Assembly: GCA_018712835.1 (NCBI GenBank)
Contig: DVGF01000025.1
Coordinates: 1-51,095, forward strand
Direction of reading: 5' to 3'
Source: Candidatus Ventrenecus stercoripullorum
Lineage (GTDB): Bacteria; Bacillota_I; Bacilli_A; RF39; UBA660
DNA length: 51,095 bases
Shown: positions 29,976 to 37,867 of the stretch, one piece after another
Layout of the letters: each line of letters begins with the position of its first letter
Position numbering within the stretch: position 1 is the first letter of the stretch
Program-made: the position numbers and the translations under genes
Notes under the pieces: model-generated
Told to the model about the DNA's origin: nothing
The model's database searches: none
The model's input: only the letters and a program-made list of their open reading frames with translations

Positions 29976-31844
29976 ATGGCTATTACAAAAACTAAATTTG
30001 TTGAATATACGCGTTGTGATAGGTATGTTTTTTTAGAAGATATTCGGCGTGAATTTTTGCAAAATCCTATTAGTTATCAGGAATATAAGGAACAAGAAGA
30101 AGCGATGCAGTTGCAAGAAATTCGAGATGCGATGTTTGAAGGGAGCACGGGAGATTATCAGGATAAAACTGTTCAGGAAAATGCTCAGTTAAAAGCAATG
30201 AACCCTTATTATAAAAGAGTAGAAATTGAAGCTGGAAGACTTGCTAGTAAGATATTTCCAGGAGATATTATTTATGCCGAAAAAACAAATGATCAAAAGT
30301 GTTTTTCTTTTTGTTATAAGGAAATTCCTTTTCTTTGTTATGTTGATATTTATAATGAAAAGGGAGAAAACGTTAATATTATTGAAGTGAAGGCAACCAC
30401 TTCGAAAAAATATACAGAACTTACTGGGGGATATTATAAAAGTCAAAAGTATTCTATTTTTTCTTGTGAAAACAATATTCATCGATTAAAAGGGGAAATT
30501 GCAGGATATCCTCTTACGGAAGAAATGGATTTAAAAACTTATGAAACATTAAAAAAGAAATTGTTAGACCGTTATGGAATAGGGTCTTATATTTATGATT
30601 TGGCTGTACAAAGATTTATTTTGGAAGGACAATATAAAGAACAAAAGAAAGAAGAAGAGCTACAACATATTCATTATTATTTAGGTGTTTTAAATGCAGA
30701 CTATGTGTATGATGGCTTGATGGAAAATGGACGTGAAGTTTATCAGACGGATGCTAGAGGTAATGAATTAATTACGTTTTTTGATATGACTGAAATTACG
30801 AGGAAGTATCAATTTCAAGTGAAGCTTGATGCAGAACGTCTTATCAAAAATATTGAAGAGCCTAATATCCGAGAAGTTCCGTTAGGTGTTTCTTGCGGTT
30901 TTAAAAAACAAACTCAATGTAAATATTTTACGCCTGTATGTGGTCATAAAATTCCAGAAAAAAATAGTTCGCTAAGTTACGTGAATAATCCTTCTGGTTT
31001 TTGTATGGAAAATGGAAAGCGTATAAAGGGATTAGAACTTATTAATGCAGGGTATCTTCATATGCTAGATGTTCCAGAAGCGTGGATTACGAAGGACAAT
31101 CATTTTATTCAAAGGGAATGTGTTAAAACTCACACCCTATTTATGCAAAAAGAAAAGATTCGAAAGGCTATCGAAACTTTAGAATATCCAATTTATCATT
31201 TAGATTTTGAAACGTTTCCTTCTCCTGTTCCGCGGTTTCGTGGAGAAAGACCTTATACCCAAAGTCCTTTTGAGTTTAGTTTACATATTGAACGTGCTCC
31301 GGGCGTTTGTGATAAAGAGAAAGATAATATTATTTTTCTTGCGAAAACAACAAATGATGAACGAAAGGAACTTGTAGAGTGTTTACTAGAGCATGTCGAT
31401 GTGAACAAAGGAACTCTTCTTGCTCAGAATGTTTCGTTTGAAAAGGGAAGAATAAAAGAGTTAGCTTCTATTTATCCAGAATATCATGATGATTTAATGA
31501 AATTATATCATAGAGGATTTGATTTACTATGGATTGTCAATAATCATAAAGAGTTGTATGAGAAACTAGGTTTTTCTAAGAAGGAAATTGATACGTTTAA
31601 TTTTTATGATGAAAGACTATCGGGTTCGTTTTCTATTAAGAAAACTTTACCGATTTTTAGTGAGCTAACTTATGCTAATTTAGATGTAAAAAATGGTACG
31701 GAAGCGATTATAGAATATGCTAATTATAATTCTATGACAAAGGAAGAGCTTTTGAAAACACAAGAGGCACTTCGTATTTATTGTCAGCAAGATACGTGGG
31801 CGATGGTAGAAATTTTAAATGCTTTACGAAAACTTGTTTCTTAA
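29976..31844 (+). CDS. DUF2779 family protein (Cas4-like plus DEDD exonuclease-like)
   Basis: 622 residues. The N-terminal half begins ITKTKFVEYTRCDRYVFLED and includes INIIEVKATTS-like residues (seen as NVNIIEVKATTS), consistent with a PD-(D/E)XK/Cas4-like fold. Cys residues in VSCGFKKQTQCKYFTPVCG could bind an iron-sulfur cluster. The second half starts IYHLDFETFPSPVPRFRGER near residue 407, an Asp-Glu pair of DEDD exonucleases, with a later Asp in YCQQDTWAMVEIL. This domain order is that of DUF2779 proteins. A role in nucleic-acid processing is likely, but the real substrate is unknown. Confidence 0.85.
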   Translation: MAITKTKFVEYTRCDRYVFLEDIRREFLQNPISYQEYKEQEEAMQLQEIRDAMFEGSTGDYQDKTVQENAQLKAMNPYYKRVEIEAGRLASKIFPGDIIYAEKTNDQKCFSFCYKEIPFLCYVDIYNEKGENVNIIEVKATTSKKYTELTGGYYKSQKYSIFSCENNIHRLKGEIAGYPLTEEMDLKTYETLKKKLLDRYGIGSYIYDLAVQRFILEGQYKEQKKEEELQHIHYYLGVLNADYVYDGLMENGREVYQTDARGNELITFFDMTEITRKYQFQVKLDAERLIKNIEEPNIREVPLGVSCGFKKQTQCKYFTPVCGHKIPEKNSSLSYVNNPSGFCMENGKRIKGLELINAGYLHMLDVPEAWITKDNHFIQRECVKTHTLFMQKEKIRKAIETLEYPIYHLDFETFPSPVPRFRGERPYTQSPFEFSLHIERAPGVCDKEKDNIIFLAKTTNDERKELVECLLEHVDVNKGTLLAQNVSFEKGRIKELASIYPEYHDDLMKLYHRGFDLLWIVNNHKELYEKLGFSKKEIDTFNFYDERLSGSFSIKKTLPIFSELTYANLDVKNGTEAIIEYANYNSMTKEELLKTQEALRIYCQQDTWAMVEILNALRKLVS

Positions 31845-31935
31845 AAAAATCGTCAATCTTTTGTCAATAAATGGTGTAATTCTTGTATGAGTCGTTAAAA
31901 TTTTAGTATTATAGTACTGTAAGGACGTGATAAAT

Positions 31936-32145
31936 ATGTTATATCCATCTATTGATAAATTACTTACTATTGTTGATTCTAAGTATAAACTTGTTCATGT
32001 TGCATCGATTCGTAGTAAACAGATGTTAGAAAATCATCATTATCAAATGGCTGAGAATGAATATCATAATAAGAGAACAATTGGACGAGCTTTAGAAGAA
32101 TTGGATAAAGGACTTATTACTGTGATTACACACGGAGAAAAATAA
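31936..32145 (+). CDS. rpoZ: RNA polymerase omega subunit
   Basis: 69 residues from the ATG at 31936; a GTG at 31927 is part of the ribosome site AAGGACGTGAT. Omega features: YPSIDKLLTIVDSKYKLV, ASIRSKQM, then a conserved central NKRTIGRALEELDKGLIT. Omega helps assemble the polymerase and stabilise the beta' subunit. It is usually next to gmk in Bacillota; here gmk is absent. Confidence 0.9.
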   Translation: MLYPSIDKLLTIVDSKYKLVHVASIRSKQMLENHHYQMAENEYHNKRTIGRALEELDKGLITVITHGEK

Positions 32146-32233
32146 GTCTTTTTTTCTTGGCTTTCGTTTCTGATAATTTGGTGAGTGCTTTATGAGATTA
32201 TTCAAAAATATAAAAAATAGTTCTCGTTTTTTA

Positions 32234-32262
32234 TTGTGTGTCAATCATATGTTTGCTATAAT
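32234..32262 (+). promoter_or_regulatory. Promoter of candidate toxin mRNA, module 2
   Basis: TTGTGT (32234-32239), 17-base spacer, TATAAT (32257-32262). The predicted start (about 32269) coincides with GGATATATCTGA, the sequence that pairs with the 3' end. Confidence 0.75.
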
Positions 32263-32269
32263 AATATTT

Positions 32270-32530
32270 GGATATATCTGAAATTCAGGTGCTTTCCCTT
32301 TCTTTCTAAATAAAAAACAAGAAAGGGTGATATTTATGCGTAAAATAGAAAAAAATTTCTTTTGCATAATTTATCTATTATTCATGGTAATATTTTTATT
32401 ACTTTTTATTATTATTTTCAAATAATAATATAAATAATAAAGGCACCTTCATCAGCATTTGCTGAATCGGGTGCCAACCACAAAAAAATGGGATTGCATC
32501 TGATCTCTACTTCAGATATATCCTTTTTTA
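32270..32530 (+). ncRNA. Candidate type I toxin mRNA, module 2
   Basis: The first 12 bases GGATATATCTGA (32270-32281) are perfectly complementary to TCAGATATATCC (32512-32523), directly before the terminal T run. A hairpin CCCTTTCTT/AAGAAAGGG (32296-32304 with 32319-32327) hides the ribosome site. The 3' terminator hairpin (GGAT...ATCTGA with TCAGAT...ATCC) shares its arm with the long-range pairing, so the 5' end and the terminator stem compete. These are the defining RNA features of type I toxin messages. The size would be about 260 nt. Confidence 0.7.
32336..32425 (+). CDS. Small hydrophobic peptide, candidate type I toxin, module 2
   Basis: 29 residues, MRKIEKNFFC followed by IIYLLFMVIFLLLF then IIIFK: a charged N-terminus, one membrane-spanning stretch and a C-terminal Lys, exactly the layout of membrane type I toxins (Fst, Ldr, TxpA types), although I see no sequence identity to a named one. 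The ATG is eight bases after AAAGGG, which is predicted to be sequestered in a hairpin. Too short for routine gene calling. Confidence 0.65.
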   Translation: MRKIEKNFFCIIYLLFMVIFLLLFIIIFK

Positions 32531-32552
32531 TTTTATGAAATTTCTTTCATCT
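32432..32552 (-). ncRNA. Candidate antisense RNA antitoxin, module 2
   Basis: On the minus strand TTGAAA (32587-32582), 17-base spacer, TATCAT (32564-32559). The transcript would start near 32552, run antisense to the 3' part of the toxin message, and end after the nested hairpin GGCACC.../...GGTGCC (32475-32442), followed by a T-rich tail. About 120 nt. Confidence 0.65.
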
Positions 32553-32558
32553 ATATAC

Positions 32559-32587
32559 ATGATAGCATAAATTTTTATTTTTTTCAA
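32559..32587 (-). promoter_or_regulatory. Antisense promoter of module 2
   Basis: TTGAAA-17-TATCAT reading leftwards. It faces the toxin promoter across about 320 bases. Confidence 0.65.
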
Positions 32588-32646
32588 TTTTTCTTGACGG
32601 GGGAGGGGTTTTGTAGCTTACAATATATTTAAGGTAGGCGAGTGTC

Positions 32647-33942
32647 ATGAAACTAGAGAAATTTAAAGAAAAAAATAAAAAGAAAACGTTTATTATAGTA
32701 TTTACAGTATGCTCTGTATTCTTACTAGCAGGAGTATTTTTGTATACAAGTTTTGCGAGTTTTACTGAAGATAAAAAGTTTAATGTGATTAATGGAACAT
32801 ATCAAGACCCAGGAGACTTGTATTTCGCAGTATATGTTGATGGAGAAATAACAAATACTTTTCCTTCTAAAGATAGTGGATATACGTTAGATATTACTCA
32901 AAGTAGTTGTACGAATGGTGCAACAATATCTTGGGATAATGAGACATGGAGTGCTTTAGTTAATTTTTCCAATTATTCTACAGGAAATACGAGCCGAACA
33001 AAGAGTACGATGTATTTTAAGGAAATGTCATTTACTGATTCAATCTTAGCATGTAATGATACAGCAGCAAATTACATAAAAGATAATGCTAGTTTATCAA
33101 AAGAAATCGCAACAGATGATCCAGATAATAACGCAAGGTACATAGGCGCTAATCCAAATAACTATGTATCATTTAATAATGAATTATGGAGAATCATAGG
33201 TGCATTTAATAACATCGATAATGGAACAGGAACAAAAGAAACAAGATTAAAAATAATTAGAGATGAACCATTAGGAATCTATAGTTGGGATAGTAAGGGA
33301 AGTTATGCAGAAAATGATTGGAGTAAAAGCGTTCTGCAACAAGTACTAAATTCGGGAGCATATTACAATCGAACAACTGGAATGTGTTCGATGAATATCA
33401 GTGGGACAATGGAAGCATGTGATTTTAGTTCTAATGGTTTAACAAGTGAAGCTAAAACTATGATTGATAATGCTGTGTGGAATTTAGGCGGAACAGCAAG
33501 TTATACTGCTAATAGCAATGGTTTAGCTGTTCATTTTTATGGATACGAAAGAGGAACTAATGTTTATAGTGGAAGATCAACGACATGGATAGGGCAGATA
33601 GGACTTATGTATGCAAGCGACTATGGATATGCGACAAGTGGTGAAGGGACAACGGATAGAGCTTCGTGTTTAGAAATAGCATTGAATAGTTGGGGAACTC
33701 TCGGTTATAGTGAATGCTATAATAATGATTGGTTATATGATAGTACTAGTGATCAATGGACTTTAACTTTGTATTCTGGCGGTTCAGATCATGGCTTTGC
33801 TGTAAGTTGCGGTGGTGACGTGTATTATATTTATGGAACTCGCGCTGGAAAAGCAGTATCTCCCGTCTTATATCTTTCTTCTAATGTAAAAATTACTGGT
33901 GGAACAGGAAAGGAAAGTGATCCGTTTATTTTGAGTTTGTGA
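32647..33942 (+). CDS. Surface protein with WRIIG domain, third paralogue
   Basis: 431 residues, start ATG. A basic N-terminus (KFKEKNKKKTF) and a hydrophobic segment (about 16-36) anchor or export it. A short beta-rich region (about 38-130) replaces the larger N-terminal domain of the other paralogues. From about 145 on it closely follows the protein at 1-1503: DNNARYIGANPNNYVSFNNE, ELWRIIGAFNNIDNGTGTKE, GAYYNRTTG, FYGYERGT, YLSSNVKITGGTG. Comparison shows the C-terminal domain is the conserved module while N-termini vary. It stands alone, between a toxin-antitoxin candidate and an M23 gene. Confidence 0.75.
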   Translation: MKLEKFKEKNKKKTFIIVFTVCSVFLLAGVFLYTSFASFTEDKKFNVINGTYQDPGDLYFAVYVDGEITNTFPSKDSGYTLDITQSSCTNGATISWDNETWSALVNFSNYSTGNTSRTKSTMYFKEMSFTDSILACNDTAANYIKDNASLSKEIATDDPDNNARYIGANPNNYVSFNNELWRIIGAFNNIDNGTGTKETRLKIIRDEPLGIYSWDSKGSYAENDWSKSVLQQVLNSGAYYNRTTGMCSMNISGTMEACDFSSNGLTSEAKTMIDNAVWNLGGTASYTANSNGLAVHFYGYERGTNVYSGRSTTWIGQIGLMYASDYGYATSGEGTTDRASCLEIALNSWGTLGYSECYNNDWLYDSTSDQWTLTLYSGGSDHGFAVSCGGDVYYIYGTRAGKAVSPVLYLSSNVKITGGTGKESDPFILSL

Positions 33943-34007
33943 TTTTAAAGTTTTTCTTATGCGAAATTTTTAAAAATGTGACAAAGAAACAGACAAAATT
34001 TAAAAAA

Positions 34008-34046
34008 ACTCATAAATTATCATTGAAAGGAGAATAATTTATGAGT
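34008..34046 (+). promoter_or_regulatory. Start-codon hairpin of the M23 gene
   Basis: ACTCATAAATTAT (34008-34020) pairs perfectly with ATAATTTATGAGT (34034-34046). The ATG is inside the 3' arm and the ribosome site AAAGGAGA is in the 13-base loop. Such a stem would limit initiation. Confidence 0.7.
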
Positions 34047-34814
34047 CGAATTTTGTTAGATGGAGAAAATCAAATCACCAATCCGTATACGAATAGTCAT
34101 CCAGCTGTAGATGTTGTTAAAAAGTGGTATCAGCAGGATACAGTAATTGCTCATAGTGCGGGCGAAGTTGTTATGGTGCAAACAGGGCAGAGACATAATC
34201 CTGGATCTACTGGTAATGCAAGTTATGGAAATTTTGTGAAAATTCGTCATGATGATGGTTATTATACATTATATGCGCATTTAAAAGAAGTGTACGTAAA
34301 AAAAGGAGACCGTGTGAATAAGGCAGCTCGTCTTGGTTATATGGGAGATACTGGCAATGCTTATGGGGTACATTTACATTTTGAAATTCGAAATCAAAGT
34401 GATGTACGGATTGACCCAGAACCTTATTTAGACCGTGATTTGCCAAGTAATGTTAGTGAGAAGAGATATCAGGTTTATGATAATGTTAAAAAGTATTGGC
34501 TTCCTAACGTACTTGTTGGTTCTAGTGACTATGCTGGTAATTTTGGAAATGCTATTGGTGGAGTGTATGCGGATACTTATCGGATGCGGGTTCACGATAT
34601 GAACAAAGGATACTGGCTTCCGTGGGTAGAAAATAGACGGGATTATGCTGGAAATCTTGGTAATAGTATTGATGGAGTACAAATTGAAGGCGCTACTTAC
34701 CGAGTTCATTTGAGAGGTGGTTCGTGGCTTTCTTGGGTTAATAAGGTAGATAATACAAATAATGGGTATGCAGGCATTTATGGGAAAGCAATTGACGCAA
34801 TACAAATAAAATAG
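34041..34814 (+). CDS. M23 (LytM-type) peptidoglycan endopeptidase with C-terminal W repeats
   Basis: 257 residues. There is no signal peptide: it starts SRILLDGENQITNPYTNSHP, and the zinc site is HPAVDV (His, Asp) and GVHLHFEIR (His-x-His), with the core YGNFVKIRHDDGYYTLYAHL. The second half (from about 140) holds three repeats of about 40 residues around YWLP/SWLSW and YAGxxGxxI, similar in spirit to ChW cell-wall-binding repeats. M23 enzymes cut peptide bridges in the wall. The missing export signal recalls phage endolysins or bacteriocin-like lysins. Its start codon is folded into a 13-bp stem. Confidence 0.85.
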   Translation: MSRILLDGENQITNPYTNSHPAVDVVKKWYQQDTVIAHSAGEVVMVQTGQRHNPGSTGNASYGNFVKIRHDDGYYTLYAHLKEVYVKKGDRVNKAARLGYMGDTGNAYGVHLHFEIRNQSDVRIDPEPYLDRDLPSNVSEKRYQVYDNVKKYWLPNVLVGSSDYAGNFGNAIGGVYADTYRMRVHDMNKGYWLPWVENRRDYAGNLGNSIDGVQIEGATYRVHLRGGSWLSWVNKVDNTNNGYAGIYGKAIDAIQIK

Positions 34815-34841
34815 ACAAATAGGGTTCTACTTGTCTTTTTT
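34813..34841 (+). terminator. Terminator between converging genes
   Basis: AGACAA, loop, TTGTCT, then T residues; the end of the minus-strand gene lies within it. Confidence 0.75.
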
Positions 34842-35222
34842 CATGTTTTTTGTTAATTTTCTTATATAACCTTTTTTCTTTTGGTTAGGTGTTGGAATAT
34901 ATGGTATCAAAGACTCTTTATCTACAAATAAGTCATAATCTTTTTCTGGAGTTGTAGTAATATGTTTTTGTAATACATCAAGTCTTTGTGATAATGGATT
35001 CTTTTGTTCATCTGGAGCATTTAGCCAGATATAGTTTTCTTCATCTATTTTTAGTAGTATTGCTCCTTCATATGCTGTTTGAGTATAGCGATGAAGGGTG
35101 CTACATGTTATGTGCCCTAATTCAAAATCTGGGATTACATGTTCTTTTCCGTATATAGTATAGTGATAGATATCTAAACACCTTTCAATTCTTCCAGTCA
35201 ATATTTCCTTTGTTTCTTTCAT
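34827..35222 (-). CDS. Unknown small protein
   Basis: 131 residues on the minus strand, start ATG after AAAGGAATG. I do not recognise a family. It is soluble, with a beta-rich middle (GAILLKIDEENYIWLNAPDE) and a strongly basic C-terminus (NQKKKGYIRKLTKNMKKDK). The upstream region runs into the tRNA-Ala gene on the same strand, so both may be read from the tRNA promoter. A DNA- or RNA-related role is possible from the basic tail only. Confidence 0.65.
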   Translation of the reverse strand: MKETKEILTGRIERCLDIYHYTIYGKEHVIPDFELGHITCSTLHRYTQTAYEGAILLKIDEENYIWLNAPDEQKNPLSQRLDVLQKHITTTPEKDYDLFVDKESLIPYIPTPNQKKKGYIRKLTKNMKKDK

Positions 35223-35279
35223 AAATTCATTCCTTTCATATAAATAAAAAAACCTTTATACAAAGGGATATATTCTTAA

Positions 35280-35356
35280 TGGTGGAGGACGTGGGACTCG
35301 AACCCGCGACCCTCTGCGTGCAGGGCAGATGCTCTAGCCAACTGAGCTAGTCCCCC
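35280..35356 (-). tRNA. tRNA-Ala (anticodon UGC)
   Basis: On the minus strand the acceptor arm is GGGGGAC/GTCCTCC with a G3-U70 pair (the alanine identity element), a D arm GCTCAGTTGGCTAGAGC, anticodon stem TCTGC/GCAGA with loop CCTGCAC (anticodon TGC), and T loop TTCGAGT. The 3' CCA is encoded (35282-35280). The T stem has one C-A mismatch. It stands alone, not in an rRNA or tRNA cluster. Confidence 0.95.
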
Positions 35357-35369
35357 AAAGAACAAATTA

Positions 35370-35398
35370 ATCTTACCATAGAAATATGACAACTGCAA
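35370..35398 (-). promoter_or_regulatory. tRNA-Ala promoter
   Basis: Minus strand TTGCAG, 17-base spacer, TAAGAT, ending 14 bases before the tRNA. Confidence 0.65.
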
Positions 35399-35510
35399 GC
35401 TTTTTTTTATATTTTCATCATATTTTTTGCTTTTTTTCTAAAAAAGAAAGATTTTGTAGCAAAATTTGTATTCTTATTATATAATGATTTTAGAAAGTGA
35501 GTGGAGATTT

Positions 35511-36506
35511 ATGAATGGTTTTACCAATGAAACGGTTACTAAAGAGTATCGAAGACTAAGAAATATGGTTTTTATCGGTTTGTTTTTAGTTGCGGTTTCT
35601 ATCATGTTTATTGTGTATGGAATTTTTAGGGAAGGAAATGTAGAGTCTATTTCTTTAGCTGATCAAATGGAAAGTGGATTACAAACGGATGAATATGCTT
35701 ATATTGATGTTAGTGCTGAGCCGCTTGGATTTGCTTATTTTGAAGGGGAAGAGGATTATTATTTCTATTATGTGTTTGATGAAGATTATATGTACATTAT
35801 GAGAATGAGAGATAATACCTATGAGTCATTATTAACAGATGATATAGCAGAAAATCCAATTCGTATCAGTGGTATGACTAAGACGATACCAGAAGATATT
35901 AAAGAAATTGCTATTGAAGTTTATAATGAAGATTTGGAAGAAGAATATCAAATTACAGCAAGTGATTTTACAAATTATTTTAATAATGTTTATCTAGATG
36001 CTGAGGCACTTCCTTTAACAGATACGGATGTATTTATTATTCTTGGAGTTGTTGCTATTGTTGTTGGAGCAGTTTTCTTATTATGTGGAGCGATTATGAT
36101 AGTGCGTTATAAGAAAAATATTAAGAAGTTAACTGAGGAAGATATTCATAAAATTGATGAAGAATTAAATGATAAAGATACATTTTTCTATAAAAATGCA
36201 CATGTTTCTTTAACAAAAAATTATATTGTTAATTTTGGAAATACTTTTGATGTTATTAGCTATAAAGATATTGTTTGGATTTATCCTTATGAAATTAGAC
36301 AACGTGGTGTAAAAACTAGTCAAAGTATTCAAATCATGACAAAAGATGGTAAGATGCATGGTGTGGCAAGTTTGAGTACTCATACGAAAAAGGTTCGAGA
36401 AGTATTTGAGGAAATTTATGAGACTATTGTTAAGAAAAGTACAAATGCTTTAGTTGGATATTCTAAAGAGAATAAAAAACTTGCTAAAGAAAAAGTGAAT
36501 AAGTAG
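35511..36506 (+). CDS. Unknown two-segment membrane protein
   Basis: 331 residues from the ATG at 35511, after GGAG; an earlier in-frame ATG at 35466 lies in the promoter region. Segment 1 is at about 19-39 (FIGLFLVAVSIMFIVYGIF) and segment 2 at about 182-205 (VFIILGVVAIVVGAVFLLCG). The part between them is acidic, rich in Asp, Glu and Tyr, and presumably outside. After segment 2 comes a cytoplasmic domain with FYKNAHVSLTKNYIVNFG and YKDIVWIYPYEIRQRG that looks like a PH-like beta domain. I do not recognise the family. A strong terminator follows. Confidence 0.7.
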   Translation: MNGFTNETVTKEYRRLRNMVFIGLFLVAVSIMFIVYGIFREGNVESISLADQMESGLQTDEYAYIDVSAEPLGFAYFEGEEDYYFYYVFDEDYMYIMRMRDNTYESLLTDDIAENPIRISGMTKTIPEDIKEIAIEVYNEDLEEEYQITASDFTNYFNNVYLDAEALPLTDTDVFIILGVVAIVVGAVFLLCGAIMIVRYKKNIKKLTEEDIHKIDEELNDKDTFFYKNAHVSLTKNYIVNFGNTFDVISYKDIVWIYPYEIRQRGVKTSQSIQIMTKDGKMHGVASLSTHTKKVREVFEEIYETIVKKSTNALVGYSKENKKLAKEKVNK

Positions 36507-36510
36507 GAGC

Positions 36511-36535
36511 TACTGGAAAAACCAGTAGTTTTTTA
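36511..36535 (+). terminator. Terminator after the gene at 35511
   Basis: CTACTGG, loop AAAAA, CCAGTAG, then six T. Confidence 0.9.
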
Positions 36536-36546
36536 GTTAAAATCAG

Positions 36547-36574
36547 CTTTTTTTGAGAATAAATCTCAAAAAAG
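36547..36574. repeat. Inverted repeat with T/A ends
   Basis: CTTTTTTTGAGA, loop ATAAA, TCTCAAAAAAG. It could act as a bidirectional terminator and insulates the defence-like pair that follows. Confidence 0.65.
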
Positions 36575-36628
36575 TTTATTTTTTGCTAAAAATGCGTATA
36601 ATATAGTGTGAAAGGGAAAAAGAAAAAA

Positions 36629-37867
36629 ATGTTGATTAGATTTAGTTTTAAAAACTTTAAATCTTTTAAAGATGAAAATGTGTTAGATATGGAAGCTACT
36701 TCCTTAAAGGAACATGAATATAATGTAGTAAAAACAAAACAGATTCATCTTTTAAAGGTTGCGGCAATTTATGGAGCTAATGCGAGTGGAAAAACGAATG
36801 TATTACAGGCTTTTGATTATATGAAAGAAAGAATATTAGTAAGTGATGATTCTCAAAAAAATTCTTCAATGAATGAAGATAATGTATATAGTTTTATGAT
36901 AAATAATCAGCCAATACATTTGGAGGTTGAGATATTAACTAAAAATAATAAAATTTATAAGTATGGTTTTGATGTATTACAAGATCGCATTGTTTCAGAA
37001 TGGCTTTATAAAAAAAAGGTAAATAAGTTTTATTCAATTTTTGAAAGAAAAAAAAATAATGTTATTATGAAATTTAATAATAAGTTTTCAAAACTAACTA
37101 ATATTGACGAAAGATCTTTGTTTTTAAATATATATAGTAAAATAGATAAAGACAATGAGGACTTTAATAACGTTTATAATTGGTTTATCAATGCCAATTA
37201 TTTAGATTTAGGCAATCCAAAATTTGAAGATTTTATCAATACTAGAATTTCTTTAAAAATATTGAGTGATGAAAAATATAAAAAAGAATTGTTAAGATTT
37301 ATTCATACGTTTGATTCAGGGATAGAAGGAATTAAAACTACCCCTAATTCTTTAGAAGAAGTACAAAATAATAATAAAGTAGTTAAGTTAGAATTGGTTC
37401 ATAAAGGAGAAAATAATGAATTGAAAGCATTACCTTTAGAACTAGAGTCAAATGGTACTAGAAAAATGTTTCATTTATTTGATTTCTTTATGGAAGCATT
37501 AAAAAATGGAATGGTGCTATTTATAGATGAATTAGATGCGAAATTGCATCCATTATTAACAAGATATATTATAAATTTATTTCATAATAGTGAAACTAAT
37601 ATAGGCAATGGACAGCTTATATATTCTACTCATGATACTGTAAACTTAAACAAGGATACATTTAGAAGAGATGAGATCTGGTTTACTGAAAAAAATAGGG
37701 ACGGTGTATCAGAAATGTATGCTTTATCTGATTATATTTTAGATGATGAAAATCATAAAACTGGTAAAAAAGTTAGGAATGATGCAACGTACAACAAAGA
37801 TTATTTAACTGGAAGATATGGTGCAGTTCCGGTTTTAGAAGAGTTTGAGATTCGTCATGAGAAATAA
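36629..37867 (+). CDS. AAA family ATPase of an AbiL/RloAB-type pair
   Basis: 412 residues from the ATG at 36629; an upstream in-frame GTG (36608) has no suitable ribosome site. The N-terminus IRFSFKNFKSFKDEN and GANASGKTNVLQAF (Walker A) mark the AAA_15/AAA_21 group related to SMC and OLD-type ATPases. The C-terminal half has VLFIDELDAKLHPLLTRYII (Walker B with the usual D-x-x-LHP) and LIYSTHDTVNL. It overlaps the next gene (RloB-like) by 11 bases. ATPase plus RloB is the composition of the abortive-infection system AbiL (AbiLi/AbiLii), so phage defence is the likely role. Confidence 0.82.
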   Translation: MLIRFSFKNFKSFKDENVLDMEATSLKEHEYNVVKTKQIHLLKVAAIYGANASGKTNVLQAFDYMKERILVSDDSQKNSSMNEDNVYSFMINNQPIHLEVEILTKNNKIYKYGFDVLQDRIVSEWLYKKKVNKFYSIFERKKNNVIMKFNNKFSKLTNIDERSLFLNIYSKIDKDNEDFNNVYNWFINANYLDLGNPKFEDFINTRISLKILSDEKYKKELLRFIHTFDSGIEGIKTTPNSLEEVQNNNKVVKLELVHKGENNELKALPLELESNGTRKMFHLFDFFMEALKNGMVLFIDELDAKLHPLLTRYIINLFHNSETNIGNGQLIYSTHDTVNLNKDTFRRDEIWFTEKNRDGVSEMYALSDYILDDENHKTGKKVRNDATYNKDYLTGRYGAVPVLEEFEIRHEK

